Shown here one piece after another: positions 36,632 to 45,705 of a DNA stretch of 64,000 nt. The stretch comes from Aquabacterium sp. (lineage in GTDB: Bacteria > Pseudomonadota > Gammaproteobacteria > Burkholderiales > Burkholderiaceae_C). Position 1 is the stretch's first letter, and the number at the start of each line of letters is the position of its first letter. The DNA lies in NCBI GenBank assembly GCA_023266355.1, contig JAHFQM010000002.1, positions 620,001-684,000 of the forward strand. The letters run 5' to 3'. The notes beneath the pieces were generated by a model. That model saw only the letters and a list, made by a program, of their open reading frames with translations, was not told the origin of the DNA and searched no databases. Both the position numbers and the translations under genes were made by a program.

Positions 36632-38353
36632 TCACCCTTGGGCCGATGAGATCGCTTTGGGCGGGCGAACCGCGGTCACAGGCGGCACACCCAGCATGGC
36701 CGCACCCAGCGCCTCGGCCACCTCGATGCCATCCACGCCCGCCGACATGATGCCGCCGGCATAGCCCGCACCTTCACCGGCCGGGTACAGACCCTGGACG
36801 TTGAGGCTCTGGAAATCGCGGCCACGGGTGATGCGCAGCGGCGAAGAGGTGCGCGTCTCCACGCCCGTCAGCACCGCATCGGGCATCGAGAAGCCCTTGA
36901 TCTGACGCTCGAAAGCGGGCAAAGCCTCGCGGATGGCGTCCAGGCAGTACTCGGGCAGGCTGCCTCGGCCCTTCTGGGCCAGGTCGGTCAGGTGCACCCC
37001 AGGCTTGTAAGAAGGCTCGACGCCGCCCAGCGCGCTGCTGCGCTGGCGCTTGATGAAATCGCCCACCAGCGAGCCAGGCGCCATGTAGCCACCCTCGCCC
37101 AACTCGTAAGCGCGGGATTCCCAAAAACGCTGGAACGCCATGCCATCCAACGGGCTCACCGGACCATCCGCCTGGCCATCCTGGCGATAGTCTTGCGGCG
37201 TGATGCCCACGACGATGCCGGCGTTGGCGTTGCGCTCGTTGCGCGAGTACTGGCTCATGCCATTGGTCACCACGCGCATCGGCTCCGAGGTCGCCGCCAC
37301 CACCGTGCCGCCCGGGCACATGCAAAAGCTGTACACAGCGCGGCCGTTGCCAGCATGGTGCACCAGCTTGTAGTCGGCGGCACCCAGGATGGGGTTGCCG
37401 GCATTGGGGCCGAAACGCGCCCGGTCGATCACACCTTGCGGGTGCTCGATGCGGTAGCCGATCGAGAACGGCTTGGCCTCCATGAACACACCGCGCTCGT
37501 GCAGCATGGTGAAGGTGTCGCGGGCGCTGTGGCCCAGCGCCAACACCACATGGTCGGTGCGGATCTGCTCGCCAGACGCCAAGGTCACGCCGCGGATGTG
37601 GCGCGCGCCTTCCGGGCCATCGATCAGCACGTCGCTGACGTGTTGCTCGAAGCGGATCTCCCCACCCAGCGCCTCGATGTCGGCACGCATCTTCTCGACC
37701 ATGCTGACCAGGCGGAAGGTGCCGATGTGGGGTTTGGCAACGAAGAGGATTTCCTCCGGCGCCCCGGCCTTGACGAACTCGGTCAACACCTTGCGCGTCA
37801 GGTGGCGCGGGTCGGAGATCTGGCTCCAGAGCTTGCCGTCCGAGAACGTGCCCGCACCGCCTTCACCGAACTGGACATTCGACTCGGGGTTGAGCACGCC
37901 CTGGCGCCACAGGCCCCAGGTGTCTTTCGTTCGCTGGCGCACTTCCTTGCCCCGCTCCAGCACGATGGGACGCAGGCCCATCTGGGCCAGAATCAGCGCC
38001 GCGAAAATGCCGCAAGGACCGAAGCCCACCACCAGAGGACGCAAGCGCCCTTCTGCATGGAAATCGACAGGCGCATGCCCCACGAAGTGGTAACCCGTGT
38101 CGGGCGTTGGGCGCACATGGGGGTCGGCTGCGAAACGTTGCAGCACATCGACTTGCAGGGCCTCGGCGGCCAGTTCGCAGTCAACGGTGTAGATCAGGAC
38201 GATGGCCGTTTTCTTGCGCGCGTCATGGCTGCGCTTGAAAACGGTGAACGCATGCAGGTCGGTGTCTTGCAGCCCCAGACGGGACACGATCGCCGCGCGC
38301 ACAGCGCCCTCGGCATGGTCCAAGGGCAACCGCAACTCGGTGATTCTCAACAT
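36632..38353 (-). CDS. FAD-dependent NAD(P)/FAD oxidoreductase (uncharacterised large family)
   Basis: The 573-residue flavoprotein has an N-terminal region of about 100 residues (MLRITELRLPLDHAEGAV), the FAD Rossmann motif VVGFGPCGIFAALILAQMG (about 107-125), ESNVQFGEGGAGTFSDGKL, and a C-terminal FAD loop (GLYPAGEGAGYAGGIMSAGV). CMCPGGTVVAATSE carries a Cys pair. This family is widespread in bacteria and unassigned; it has been described only as FAD-dependent dehydrogenases. The ATG at 38353 is preferred over an earlier alternative start. It is probably co-transcribed with tfoX. Confidence 0.88.
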   Translation of the reverse strand: MLRITELRLPLDHAEGAVRAAIVSRLGLQDTDLHAFTVFKRSHDARKKTAIVLIYTVDCELAAEALQVDVLQRFAADPHVRPTPDTGYHFVGHAPVDFHAEGRLRPLVVGFGPCGIFAALILAQMGLRPIVLERGKEVRQRTKDTWGLWRQGVLNPESNVQFGEGGAGTFSDGKLWSQISDPRHLTRKVLTEFVKAGAPEEILFVAKPHIGTFRLVSMVEKMRADIEALGGEIRFEQHVSDVLIDGPEGARHIRGVTLASGEQIRTDHVVLALGHSARDTFTMLHERGVFMEAKPFSIGYRIEHPQGVIDRARFGPNAGNPILGAADYKLVHHAGNGRAVYSFCMCPGGTVVAATSEPMRVVTNGMSQYSRNERNANAGIVVGITPQDYRQDGQADGPVSPLDGMAFQRFWESRAYELGEGGYMAPGSLVGDFIKRQRSSALGGVEPSYKPGVHLTDLAQKGRGSLPEYCLDAIREALPAFERQIKGFSMPDAVLTGVETRTSSPLRITRGRDFQSLNVQGLYPAGEGAGYAGGIMSAGVDGIEVAEALGAAMLGVPPVTAVRPPKAISSAQG

Positions 38354-38448
38354 ATCGACGCTGTGATTCTGCGACGCAACCAGCTCAGGGCTCAGCCGCA
38401 TCGCAAGGCCAGCCGGCCCAAGGAGGGCCTGGCCAGCTCAGCCAGCCA

Positions 38449-38616
38449 TCAGCCGCCCTTGTGGCAACGCTTGCCGGGGTTCTTCTTGCTGCGGGTGTGC
38501 GAACCACGCTCCAGGCTGCGCTTTTGGCCATTGCCGCGCACCAGGGTCACGCCAGCGGGCGCAACGGGACGGGGGGTGGCTTGACGGTCGGCTTCGGTGA
38601 TGATTTTGTTGCCCAT
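38449..38616 (-). CDS. Small basic protein of 55 residues
   Basis: The product begins MGNKIITEADRQATPRPVAP and ends in a Lys/Arg/Gly-rich tail (TRSKKNPGKRCHKGG). It has 13 Lys/Arg residues against few acids, no signal peptide and no membrane segment. GGAG lies 6 nt before the ATG and codon use is typical of the genome, which argues for a real gene. It sits 95 bp upstream of the FAD oxidoreductase on the same strand. I do not recognise a family; a nucleic-acid or ribosome-binding role is only a guess from composition. Confidence 0.72.
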   Translation of the reverse strand: MGNKIITEADRQATPRPVAPAGVTLVRGNGQKRSLERGSHTRSKKNPGKRCHKGG

Positions 38617-38900
38617 GTCTGGCTCCAGTGGATGGAATGATCAAACCCAGTATTAGGCCACAAAGATGAGGCACCCCCAACCGCACGGCCCGATGCCCAG
38701 ACACAAAGGCGAACCCTCGCCCCATGACCGCCGATCACGGGCCTTCTGCCGACAGCGCCACCACAGTGCCACCGACAAGCCGCGATACACTGGAAACAAG
38801 GGATTGCGTGCGTTTGTCACGCCATTTAACCTCACACGCATTCCATGGGCTTCCTCGCTGAAGCCCGGCCGTTGATTCCTCTGCCATCCAAGGGAAGAAC

Positions 38901-39569
38901 ATGTTCACGAAAAATTCCATTGCTGCAGCCCTGTCGATGGCCGTGCTGTCCGTTGCACAAGCCGGCACCATCGTCAGCGCCGTGGACGCCACTGTCGTGT
39001 CCGGCGGCCCCGGCATTGGCGACATCGCCGACACCTACAACCTGTTCGGCCTGTTCAACGACTACGTCAGCGGTGTGACCGACTTTGACAGCTACGCCCT
39101 CAGCGCGCTGCACAGCTTCGAGTACGACGGGCAAGAGTGGTTCTCAAACCAAGACACCACCGCTTCGGTCGTCTCCTATGACCTCGGCAAAGTTCAAAAC
39201 GTCCAGGGCATGGCCTTTTGGAACGAGGACGGCACCGGCGCCGGCAAACTCAACTTGCTGGGCTCGACCGACGGCACCAACTGGTTCAGCTTGCTGAGCA
39301 ACCTCAGCCCCACAGACAACACCTACGAAGCCAATTACAAGGCCGACATCTACAACTGGCAGTCCGTCGCGCTGCGCTACGTGAAGCTGGAGATGAGCGG
39401 CTGCCCGCAAACTCAACCAGCCAGCAACATCCTGACCGCTTGCGGCATTGGCGAAGTGGCATTCAACGCGTCCCCCACCACCGCCGTGCCTGAACTCAAC
39501 CCCATCGGCATGGGCGCACTGGGCTTGGGACTGATGACCCTCGCACTGCGCCGCCGCCGCCAGGGCTGA
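38901..39569 (+). CDS. Secreted discoidin-like protein with a PEP-CTERM-like tail (VPEL variant)
   Basis: The 222-residue protein has a signal peptide (residues 1-21, ending AQA-G) and a discoidin (F5/8 type C)-like beta-sandwich (about 60-175: VVSYDLGKVQNVQGMAFWNE, LNLLGSTDGTNWFSLLS, LRYVKLEMSG), a fold often binding sugars. The C-terminus reads AVPELNPIGMGALGLGLMTL followed by ALRRRRQG: a motif, hydrophobic helix and Arg cluster as in PEP-CTERM, but with Leu in place of the second Pro. It may be a client of the exosortase system linked to the EPS locus downstream. A strong terminator follows. Confidence 0.82.
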   Translation: MFTKNSIAAALSMAVLSVAQAGTIVSAVDATVVSGGPGIGDIADTYNLFGLFNDYVSGVTDFDSYALSALHSFEYDGQEWFSNQDTTASVVSYDLGKVQNVQGMAFWNEDGTGAGKLNLLGSTDGTNWFSLLSNLSPTDNTYEANYKADIYNWQSVALRYVKLEMSGCPQTQPASNILTACGIGEVAFNASPTTAVPELNPIGMGALGLGLMTLALRRRRQG

Positions 39570-39627
39570 TGGCACCCTGAACGGAGCGCAGCCATCTGGC
39601 TGCCACACCCCGAAAGCCCTGCATGAG

Positions 39628-39666
39628 GCTGGACGACCAGAGATAATCCGGTCGTCCAGCTTTTTT
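39628..39666 (+). terminator. Terminator of the discoidin-like gene
   Basis: GCTGGACGACC/GGTCGTCCAGC (39628-39638 with 39650-39660) is an 11-bp perfect stem followed by six T, 35 bp before the serB ATG. Confidence 0.92.
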
Positions 39667-39700
39667 CATGGGGTCGCGTCACAAGCCCCCCCAACCCGCC

Positions 39701-40411
39701 ATGTCCGACAACGCATCCCCCCGTGCATTTGCCCCAGGCCTCCTGATCCGAGGTTTCGAGCCGCCCCTGCAACTGTCCTCGTTCAGGGCCATCGCCTTCG
39801 ACATGGACTCCACCCTCATCAACATCGAGTGCATCGACGAGATCGCCGACGCGGTGGGCAAGAAAGCCGAAGTGGCGGCCATCACCGAAGCGGCCATGCG
39901 CGGTGAAATCACGGATTTCAAGGACAGCCTGCGACGCCGTGTCGCCCTGCTGCAAGGCGTGCCCGCCGAAGCCCTGCAGGACGTTTATGACACGCGCCTG
40001 CAGCTCAACCCCGGCGCAACCGAACTGATGGCGGCAGCGCGATCGGCAGGCCTGCGCACCCTGCTGGTGTCTGGCGGCTTCACCTTCTTTGCCGATCGCG
40101 TCCGCGAGCGCCTGGGCATGCACGAGGCCCACGCCAACACGCTGGAAATCGAGGGTGGCTTGCTCACTGGCCGGGTCCTGGGCGACATCGTCGATGGCGA
40201 AGCCAAGAAGCAGCACCTGCTGGCCCTGTGCATGCGCCTGGGCTGTGACCCGCGCCACAGCATCGCCGTGGGCGATGGCGCCAACGACCTCCCCATGATG
40301 GGGGCGGCCGGCCTGAGTGTGGCGTTCCATGCCAAACCCAAGGTGCGCGAGCAGGCCATGGTGGCCATCAGCGAGGGTGGATTGGACCGACTCCTTGACG
40401 TCTTGGCCTGA
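39701..40411 (+). CDS. serB: Phosphoserine phosphatase
   Basis: The 236-residue HAD-superfamily enzyme has motif I FDMDSTLINIE (nucleophile Asp), motif II LLVSGGFTFFADRV and motif III VGDGANDLPMMGAAG. It removes phosphate from phosphoserine in the last step of serine synthesis. It lacks the N-terminal ACT-like region of E. coli SerB, as is usual for this group. An earlier in-frame ATG at 39668 overlaps the terminator T-run, so 39701 is preferred. Confidence 0.96.
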   Translation: MSDNASPRAFAPGLLIRGFEPPLQLSSFRAIAFDMDSTLINIECIDEIADAVGKKAEVAAITEAAMRGEITDFKDSLRRRVALLQGVPAEALQDVYDTRLQLNPGATELMAAARSAGLRTLLVSGGFTFFADRVRERLGMHEAHANTLEIEGGLLTGRVLGDIVDGEAKKQHLLALCMRLGCDPRHSIAVGDGANDLPMMGAAGLSVAFHAKPKVREQAMVAISEGGLDRLLDVLA

Positions 40412-40526
40412 CGCATCCGCAGCGCGAGCCGCCAGCCCAGCCGCCTGTCCGGTCGCGCAACGCCGGGCCCTCAGGCCCCATCAACCCCTTGCCAAGCACG
40501 TGTCCTGGCGGTTCATGCAGAGCCGC

Positions 40527-40800
40527 TCAACGCGAGAACCGGATGAACATGGAGACGAGCATCAAGGTGAACACCACGGCCTTCGCGGATGGCATTCTCC
40601 AAACCAGGACAGAAAGTAACCCGCCACAACAACGGGCGGTCCTTGAGCATCGACTCCCGTCGCTCCAGGTTTTGATGCGCCTGCTCGCCGAGCACTTCTT
40701 ACCAAAGGGGCCCAACTCAGCACGGACCACCAAACCCAGCATGAAGATCGCGACCACACCCGCGGACAGCGACACACATGCGCTCTCGCCAAGGGAAGTC
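40527..40800 (-). pseudogene. C-terminal remnant of an O-antigen ligase-like gene
   Basis: Minus-strand codons ending at 40527 read VVFTLMLVSMFIRFSR. This resembles the C-terminus VAVTLVLVSVFIRTATM of the intact O-antigen ligase gene at 48067-49461. Upstream, AGVVAIFMLGLVVRA resembles a membrane helix of the same protein. No start and no complete domain is present. It is the distal piece of a decayed gene whose proximal piece lies at 41234-41760. The two are separated by a transposase tail. Confidence 0.6.
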
Positions 40801-40869
40801 TGCACGAATGAGCGCTGACCATGGCTGGGTGTGCTGACATGACCTGAATGGCGGCTGAACGCTCTTGCG

Positions 40870-41115
40870 TCAGGCGTTTTGGGCGCATTTCGCGCCCATT
40901 TCCCATTCGCCGGGCGCACTCATGCCAGCCCCCCCCGTCAAACGCTTGCGCACCATGCACAGATTGGCCAGCGCAAACAGCGTGTGCAACTGCGCCGTGT
41001 TCTTGGCCAGGCCGCGGTAGCGCACGTTCACATGACTGAACCGGCGCTTGATGACACGGAACGGGCGCTCCACCTCGGCTCGGATGCTGGCCTTGATGCG
41101 CTCGACCTGTTCGGT
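40870..41115 (-). mobile_element. IS5-family transposase remnant (C-terminal about 80 residues)
   Basis: The codons read [20 protein letters not shown], then [20 protein letters not shown] and [17 protein letters not shown]. This is the C-terminal end of the DDE transposase of IS5-type elements, including the catalytic Glu region. The upstream part of the frame does not belong to a transposase. No terminal inverted repeats or target duplication were recognised. It is an inactive scar inside a decayed polysaccharide gene. Confidence 0.82.
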
Positions 41116-41233
41116 CAGTGCATCCATGGTCTCGGGCCAATCGGAGCCGTGCCAAGCACGCGTTCGAGCGATGGATGCCGCCCCTCCCTGACCTTCGGCT
41201 CGAGAGGCAGGGACGGTCGCACGAACCAAGGCG

Positions 41234-41760
41234 CTGAGGCAGAAAACCGCAAGAATATCCATGGCACCACCACGATGGTGGTTTGGCAAAATCGCTGTGC
41301 CATTGAGAAACCCACACCGCTCAAACGCCAAACCAAAATGCCAGACATATCCTCCGTCGAAATGGCTGGGCGCCACCTGGATCGGGTCATATTTTCCGAC
41401 GCCAATTGGCAATGAGAGATTCATCGACATTCACGCACGTGAGCGCCCACAACAGGACGCGGTGCCGATGACACCCAAAGCCACCACCACATTCCCCAGT
41501 CGGGAACTTGCTCGGACCGACATGCGCACCGCCTGCGACAGGCTCGCGAGACTGCCGAAATGCAGGCGACGGTTGGCCCCCCATCTCAGGGCCCTCGCAC
41601 CCCACACCCACTCCGAAACAATCACGACCCAAAGCACGAGGATCGGGCGATAAGCCGCGAGATCGGACGCCAATAACCCAATGGATCGGACAAACGCCGA
41701 GAACACCGAGGCCAGCTGCCAGCGAAACCCGGCACTTCTCGCCCCTGCCTCCGCAAAGAA
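41234..41760 (-). pseudogene. N-terminal remnant of an O-antigen ligase-like gene, frameshifted
   Basis: In three successive frames the minus strand matches the intact ligase at 48067-49461. From 41730, GFRWQLASVFSAFVRSIGLL and YRPILVLWV align without gaps to its N-terminus (GFRAYMLY..., RPVLILWV). Near 41450, [15 protein letters not shown] matches MLFALTCMNVTTTER. At 41400-41240, [18 protein letters not shown] and IVVVPWIFL match ADDTSGALIWRIRSVGF and IVVSPWLLM. At least one frameshift and several stops make it non-functional. The middle of the gene is missing. Confidence 0.72.
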
Positions 41761-42071
41761 CCGTGGTTCAACTGTAACAAAATCCAAAGTCTCACCACCG
41801 CAACCCCAGTTGCAACGGCTTCCCCTTGTGCGCCACTCCGTGAAACCCATCACAGGTGACCGGCGCAAAATCGACTGATTCGTGACCTGATGAACGAATC
41901 AACCGATCCGCGACAGAGCGCCACCAAAACCCATGCACAGCAGGAACAACACGATTTGTTACTGCCCCGCAGGCCCGCTCCCCGAAACTGCCATCAACCC
42001 AGCGGAGAATCCACGCCAAGACGACGTGTTCCGCTTGGGGCATGTCACAGCACCGCTCAAAGGATAGCGCA

Positions 42072-44042
42072 ATGACCGATCCCCGATTCACCGTTCCGAC
42101 TGACGCCGCCCGAGCTCCAGGCAGCGCCATGCGCCGTCGCGATGCTCGCCGCCACGCGCAAATCGCTGCCCTGTCCCTCTTGAGCTCCCTCGTTCTGACC
42201 GCTTGCGGCGGCGGCGGCGGCAGCGGCGACTCGGGAGATGCCGCGGCCGAAGCGGAGCGTCTGCGTCGCAAGACGACGACCAGCACGTCAACCCCCCCGA
42301 CGACAACCACAACGACCACGACCACGACAACCACGTCGACACCCCCAACGAGCACGAGCACCACCAGCACGAGCACCACCAGCGACAGCGCTGCACCACC
42401 GATGGACGACGGAAGCGTTTGGCCCCCGGCCTTCCGGACTTTGAGTTCCAGCGCTTGCTCGGGTAGGTTGATTGGCTCGAACAAAACTTACGATGTCGGC
42501 CCCGGGAAAACCTACACCGAACTCAATCAAGTTCCGTGGCTTTCCTTGCAGGCTGGCGACGTGGTCAACATCCACTACCGCAGCACGCCCTACAGAACGG
42601 TGATCGGCCTGCGTGCACAGGGCACCGCGGCCAAACCCGTCTACATCAACGGCGTGACGGATGCCAACTGCAACCTTCCTGTTCTGGATGCAGCGGGAGC
42701 CACCATGGCGGATGATGCCAAGGCCGCTCATTTTGGCAGCTACGGTCAACTGTCCGACGGCACCTGGTCCGATGGCATCCAGGGACTGGGCATTTTCCTG
42801 ATCTACTGGCAGGGCAATGAGGTCATGCCCACGGGACAGACGCCTCGCTACGATTACCTCCCGCAGTTCATCACCATCCAGAACCTGAAGATGATGAACG
42901 CCAACCACAATGCCACTTTCACGAATGGCAACAACGTCGCGAAGGCCTACCAGGGCGGCGCCTCGGCCATCTACGCTGTGCGTGTGCGGCACCTGACCGT
43001 CGAGAACTGCGAAATCACAGCGAACGACAACGGCATCTTCACGAACAGCCGTGGCACGAGCGTCAACGACTACACGTCGAACGTGATTGTGCGTCGCAGC
43101 AAAATCCACCTCAACGGCAACCCCGTACAAAGCACTGAGCACAACCTCTACCTGCAAGGGCGTCGTTCCCTGGTTGAAGGCAACTTCCTGGGGCAGGCCT
43201 ATGGTGGATCCACATACAAGGACCGAGGCAGTGCCACGGTGGTCCGCTACAACTACATCCAGGCCAGCGCCCGTGCCCTCGACTTGGTGGAGACCGAAGA
43301 AGAGTACGTGACCTCTGTGCGCGACGACCCACTCTACGACTACGCCTGGGTTTACGGCAACATCATCCTCAACGACATCAACCTGCCACTGAGCAACACC
43401 AACGACCGCCTTTCTGGCCGCCCCATCCATTTCGGACACGACAAGAACAGCGCCAAGACGCGCAAAGGCGTGTTGTTCTTCTACGGCAACACGTATGTTC
43501 ACCGCTCTTCTTGCCTGCCCGGTGGCAATTGCTACTACCAGTCCTCGGTGTTCCAAGTGGGCGGCAACGATGACCAGTACCCGGACATCAACGCCAGAGT
43601 TGAAGCCGGTGGCAACATCTTCTGGGCCGACGATGGCACCACAGGTTGGGCCTTCCTTGCCAGCTCTCGCGTAGGTCGCGTGGTTCTCCGGGGAGCGAAC
43701 TACGTGCCTGAAAACCGGAATCTGCCCGACTCATACTCCAACACGCAGGTCAGCAACGGCACCGGTTGGACAGCCACGAACATCCCCATGGTGGACACTT
43801 CTGCGGCCACCCTGTTCATCGGCGACACACGGAAGAATCCGCCCAAGCTCGACGCCACCACCATGGCACCCCTGACCGGATCACCCGCACTCGACGCAGG
43901 CATCACTGGTCCCAGCTTCACCCCCAACGGTGCAGCGGCCGACAACCTGACGTTGATTGGGGAGTACACATACCCGAGGGGCGTCAAGAATCGCATTCTG
44001 AAGGGTTCGGCCTTTGACCTCGGCGCCATCGAGCAACCCTGA
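42072..44042 (+). CDS. Predicted beta-helix lipoprotein with Thr/Ser/Pro linker
   Basis: The 656-residue product has a lipoprotein signal peptide (about residues 25-45, lipobox LTAC followed by a Gly run). An acidic stretch and a linker of about 45 residues made almost only of Thr, Ser and Pro (about 67-110) come next. The body has many N/D-rich short repeats (IQNLKMMNANHNATFTNGNN, VENCEITANDNGIFT, VVRYNYIQASARALDL) typical of right-handed parallel beta-helices, as in polysaccharide lyases and epimerases. The end is FDLGAIEQP. AAGGA lies 8 nt before the ATG at 42072. It is located at the edge of the EPS locus, so an EPS-modifying role is likely but unproven. Confidence 0.82.
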   Translation: MTDPRFTVPTDAARAPGSAMRRRDARRHAQIAALSLLSSLVLTACGGGGGSGDSGDAAAEAERLRRKTTTSTSTPPTTTTTTTTTTTTSTPPTSTSTTSTSTTSDSAAPPMDDGSVWPPAFRTLSSSACSGRLIGSNKTYDVGPGKTYTELNQVPWLSLQAGDVVNIHYRSTPYRTVIGLRAQGTAAKPVYINGVTDANCNLPVLDAAGATMADDAKAAHFGSYGQLSDGTWSDGIQGLGIFLIYWQGNEVMPTGQTPRYDYLPQFITIQNLKMMNANHNATFTNGNNVAKAYQGGASAIYAVRVRHLTVENCEITANDNGIFTNSRGTSVNDYTSNVIVRRSKIHLNGNPVQSTEHNLYLQGRRSLVEGNFLGQAYGGSTYKDRGSATVVRYNYIQASARALDLVETEEEYVTSVRDDPLYDYAWVYGNIILNDINLPLSNTNDRLSGRPIHFGHDKNSAKTRKGVLFFYGNTYVHRSSCLPGGNCYYQSSVFQVGGNDDQYPDINARVEAGGNIFWADDGTTGWAFLASSRVGRVVLRGANYVPENRNLPDSYSNTQVSNGTGWTATNIPMVDTSAATLFIGDTRKNPPKLDATTMAPLTGSPALDAGITGPSFTPNGAAADNLTLIGEYTYPRGVKNRILKGSAFDLGAIEQP

Positions 44043-44073
44043 CATCCAGTCTCGGCTTCTCTCCATCCACAAT

Positions 44074-44099
44074 GCAGGCCTTCGGGCCTGCTTTTTGTT
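44074..44099 (+). terminator. Terminator of the beta-helix lipoprotein gene
   Basis: GCAGGCC-TTCG-GGCCTGC is a 7-bp stem with a UUCG tetraloop, followed by five T, 32 bp after the stop codon. Confidence 0.9.
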
Positions 44100-44138
44100 T
44101 CCCAGCGCGGTCCGCCCCTTCTGCAAAGCTTCCCACCG

Positions 44139-45680
44139 ATGAGCGTATCGATAACGCGTCTTGGCGCCCTCAAAGCCGCAGCCGTCATGACACTGTCAAC
44201 CTACGTGACAGTGGCACTGGGCCTGATCGTGAGTGCGCTGTTGGCTCGCCAGTTGGGTCCGGACGAGTACGGGCGCTATGCCTATGTGCTGTGGATGGTG
44301 GGCCTGCTCGTGACATTCGGGAACCACGGCATTCCCCTGACCGCCTCTCGCTTCATCTCTGAAGCGTTGGGGGCCGGCCGGACATCTGATGCCAGCTCGC
44401 TCTATGGATGGTTGCAACGCGCTCAGTGGTTGAGCTTGGCCGTGGTGTGCGCTTTGTTCCTTGCCCTGTTCCCGCTCTTTGAAGCTGCTGGATGGGAGGG
44501 GGACACCCGGACATTCCTCGCCGTCACGTTGGCATGTTTCCTGCCGAAATCCGTCTATCAATTTCACACTTCAGCGGCCAAAGGACACTGGAAATTTTGG
44601 GTCGAGGCTTGGGGCAACATGGCCACCAGCATCTTGTACACAGCAGGCGTTTTGGTCCTCACCTGGGCTGACGCCAGCTTGAAGCACAACCTGTACTGGT
44701 ATGTCATCGTCTGTGCCTCGCATGTGGGTGTTGTGTGGTGGCTTCGGCGCAAAGCCGGCATCGTGATCACTCGGGAGAAACTGACAGAAGAGGCCCGCCG
44801 CCCTTTGATGACGAACATGTGGTGGACATCGCTGCAGGTGCTCATCGTGTCGTTGGGTGGTCGAACAGTGGACGTCTACCTCTTGAGCCGACTCATTGGC
44901 GCAGCCGAGGTCGGGTACTACACACTGGCCTCCAACCTCGCCCGTGGTGCGATTGAGATGTTGTCGTCCAGCCTCTCTACCCTCCTCATGCCAACCATGG
45001 CGCACGCACGCGGACAGGGTGGTTTTGACCACGTGAAGCCCATACTCTCCGACGCAAACCGGTACTTCCTGTTCCTGGGTCTGACGCTGGCGGGCGCCGG
45101 CATCATGTGGGCGCGGCCTGCCGTGATTGGCATTTACGGGGTTCGCTATGAAGCCATGGTGCCTGCTTTGCAATGGATGGTGCTGCTGAGCAGCTTGGCG
45201 CTGCTGGACAACCCTGTGTCATCTCTGCTTTTGGTGATCGACAACCAGCGGATCCGAACCGGCCGCGCGGTCGCCGTCATGGTGGTGAGCACCACGGCCT
45301 CCTTGATCTTGATCCCGCCTTACGGTCTGGTGGGTGCCGTGGCCGCCAGCGGCGTGAACGCGGTCATCATCATCGGCGGCTACTCCATGTACTGCTACCG
45401 CATGATCGGATTCCGGCTGCCGTGGCGACCCATGCTGTCACTGCTGTTGGCCGCGTGTTTTTCTGGCGGCCTTGCATGGCTGTTGTTGCAGGTTTCAGAT
45501 GCCAACTGGATGCATTGGCTGGGTGGCGTTGTTTATGTGCTGGTGTTTTGGTGCTTGACGGTCATGCTCAACACCTGGAGCCCCAAGGACTTGTCTTTGC
45601 TGATTTTGCTCATGCAAAGGAAACCGAATCTGTTTCCCAAGGTCCTGCCTTGGCTGATCAAGCGACGAGAGATGCTCTGA
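44139..45680 (+). CDS. Wzx-type polysaccharide flippase
   Basis: The 513-residue protein has about 12-14 transmembrane helices and the polysaccharide-transport start (AAAVMTLSTYVTVALGLIVSALLARQLGPDEYG), typical of the MATE-like Wzx/RfbX family. It flips lipid-linked repeat units to the periplasmic face for polymerisation by the Wzy-like protein encoded at 48067-49461. It converges with the glycosyltransferase gene at 45706 with 25 bp between stops. Confidence 0.92.
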   Translation: MSVSITRLGALKAAAVMTLSTYVTVALGLIVSALLARQLGPDEYGRYAYVLWMVGLLVTFGNHGIPLTASRFISEALGAGRTSDASSLYGWLQRAQWLSLAVVCALFLALFPLFEAAGWEGDTRTFLAVTLACFLPKSVYQFHTSAAKGHWKFWVEAWGNMATSILYTAGVLVLTWADASLKHNLYWYVIVCASHVGVVWWLRRKAGIVITREKLTEEARRPLMTNMWWTSLQVLIVSLGGRTVDVYLLSRLIGAAEVGYYTLASNLARGAIEMLSSSLSTLLMPTMAHARGQGGFDHVKPILSDANRYFLFLGLTLAGAGIMWARPAVIGIYGVRYEAMVPALQWMVLLSSLALLDNPVSSLLLVIDNQRIRTGRAVAVMVVSTTASLILIPPYGLVGAVAASGVNAVIIIGGYSMYCYRMIGFRLPWRPMLSLLLAACFSGGLAWLLLQVSDANWMHWLGGVVYVLVFWCLTVMLNTWSPKDLSLLILLMQRKPNLFPKVLPWLIKRREML

Positions 45681-45705
45681 TCAGCAGGCGACTCAAGTGT
45701 GTGGC

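Noticed and set aside
38438..38725. 95-codon minus-strand frame over the small basic gene
   Set aside because: The composition looks like a frame shadow. The 55-codon frame at 38449-38616 has the ribosome-binding site and typical codon use.
40870..41430. 187-codon minus-strand frame as an intact gene
   Set aside because: Its first half is out-of-frame ligase remnant and its second half an IS5 transposase tail; it is a chance fusion of two scars.
42280..42400. Short-period repeat taken for a CRISPR or VNTR
   Set aside because: It is the coding sequence of a Thr/Ser/Pro linker; there is no repeat-spacer structure.
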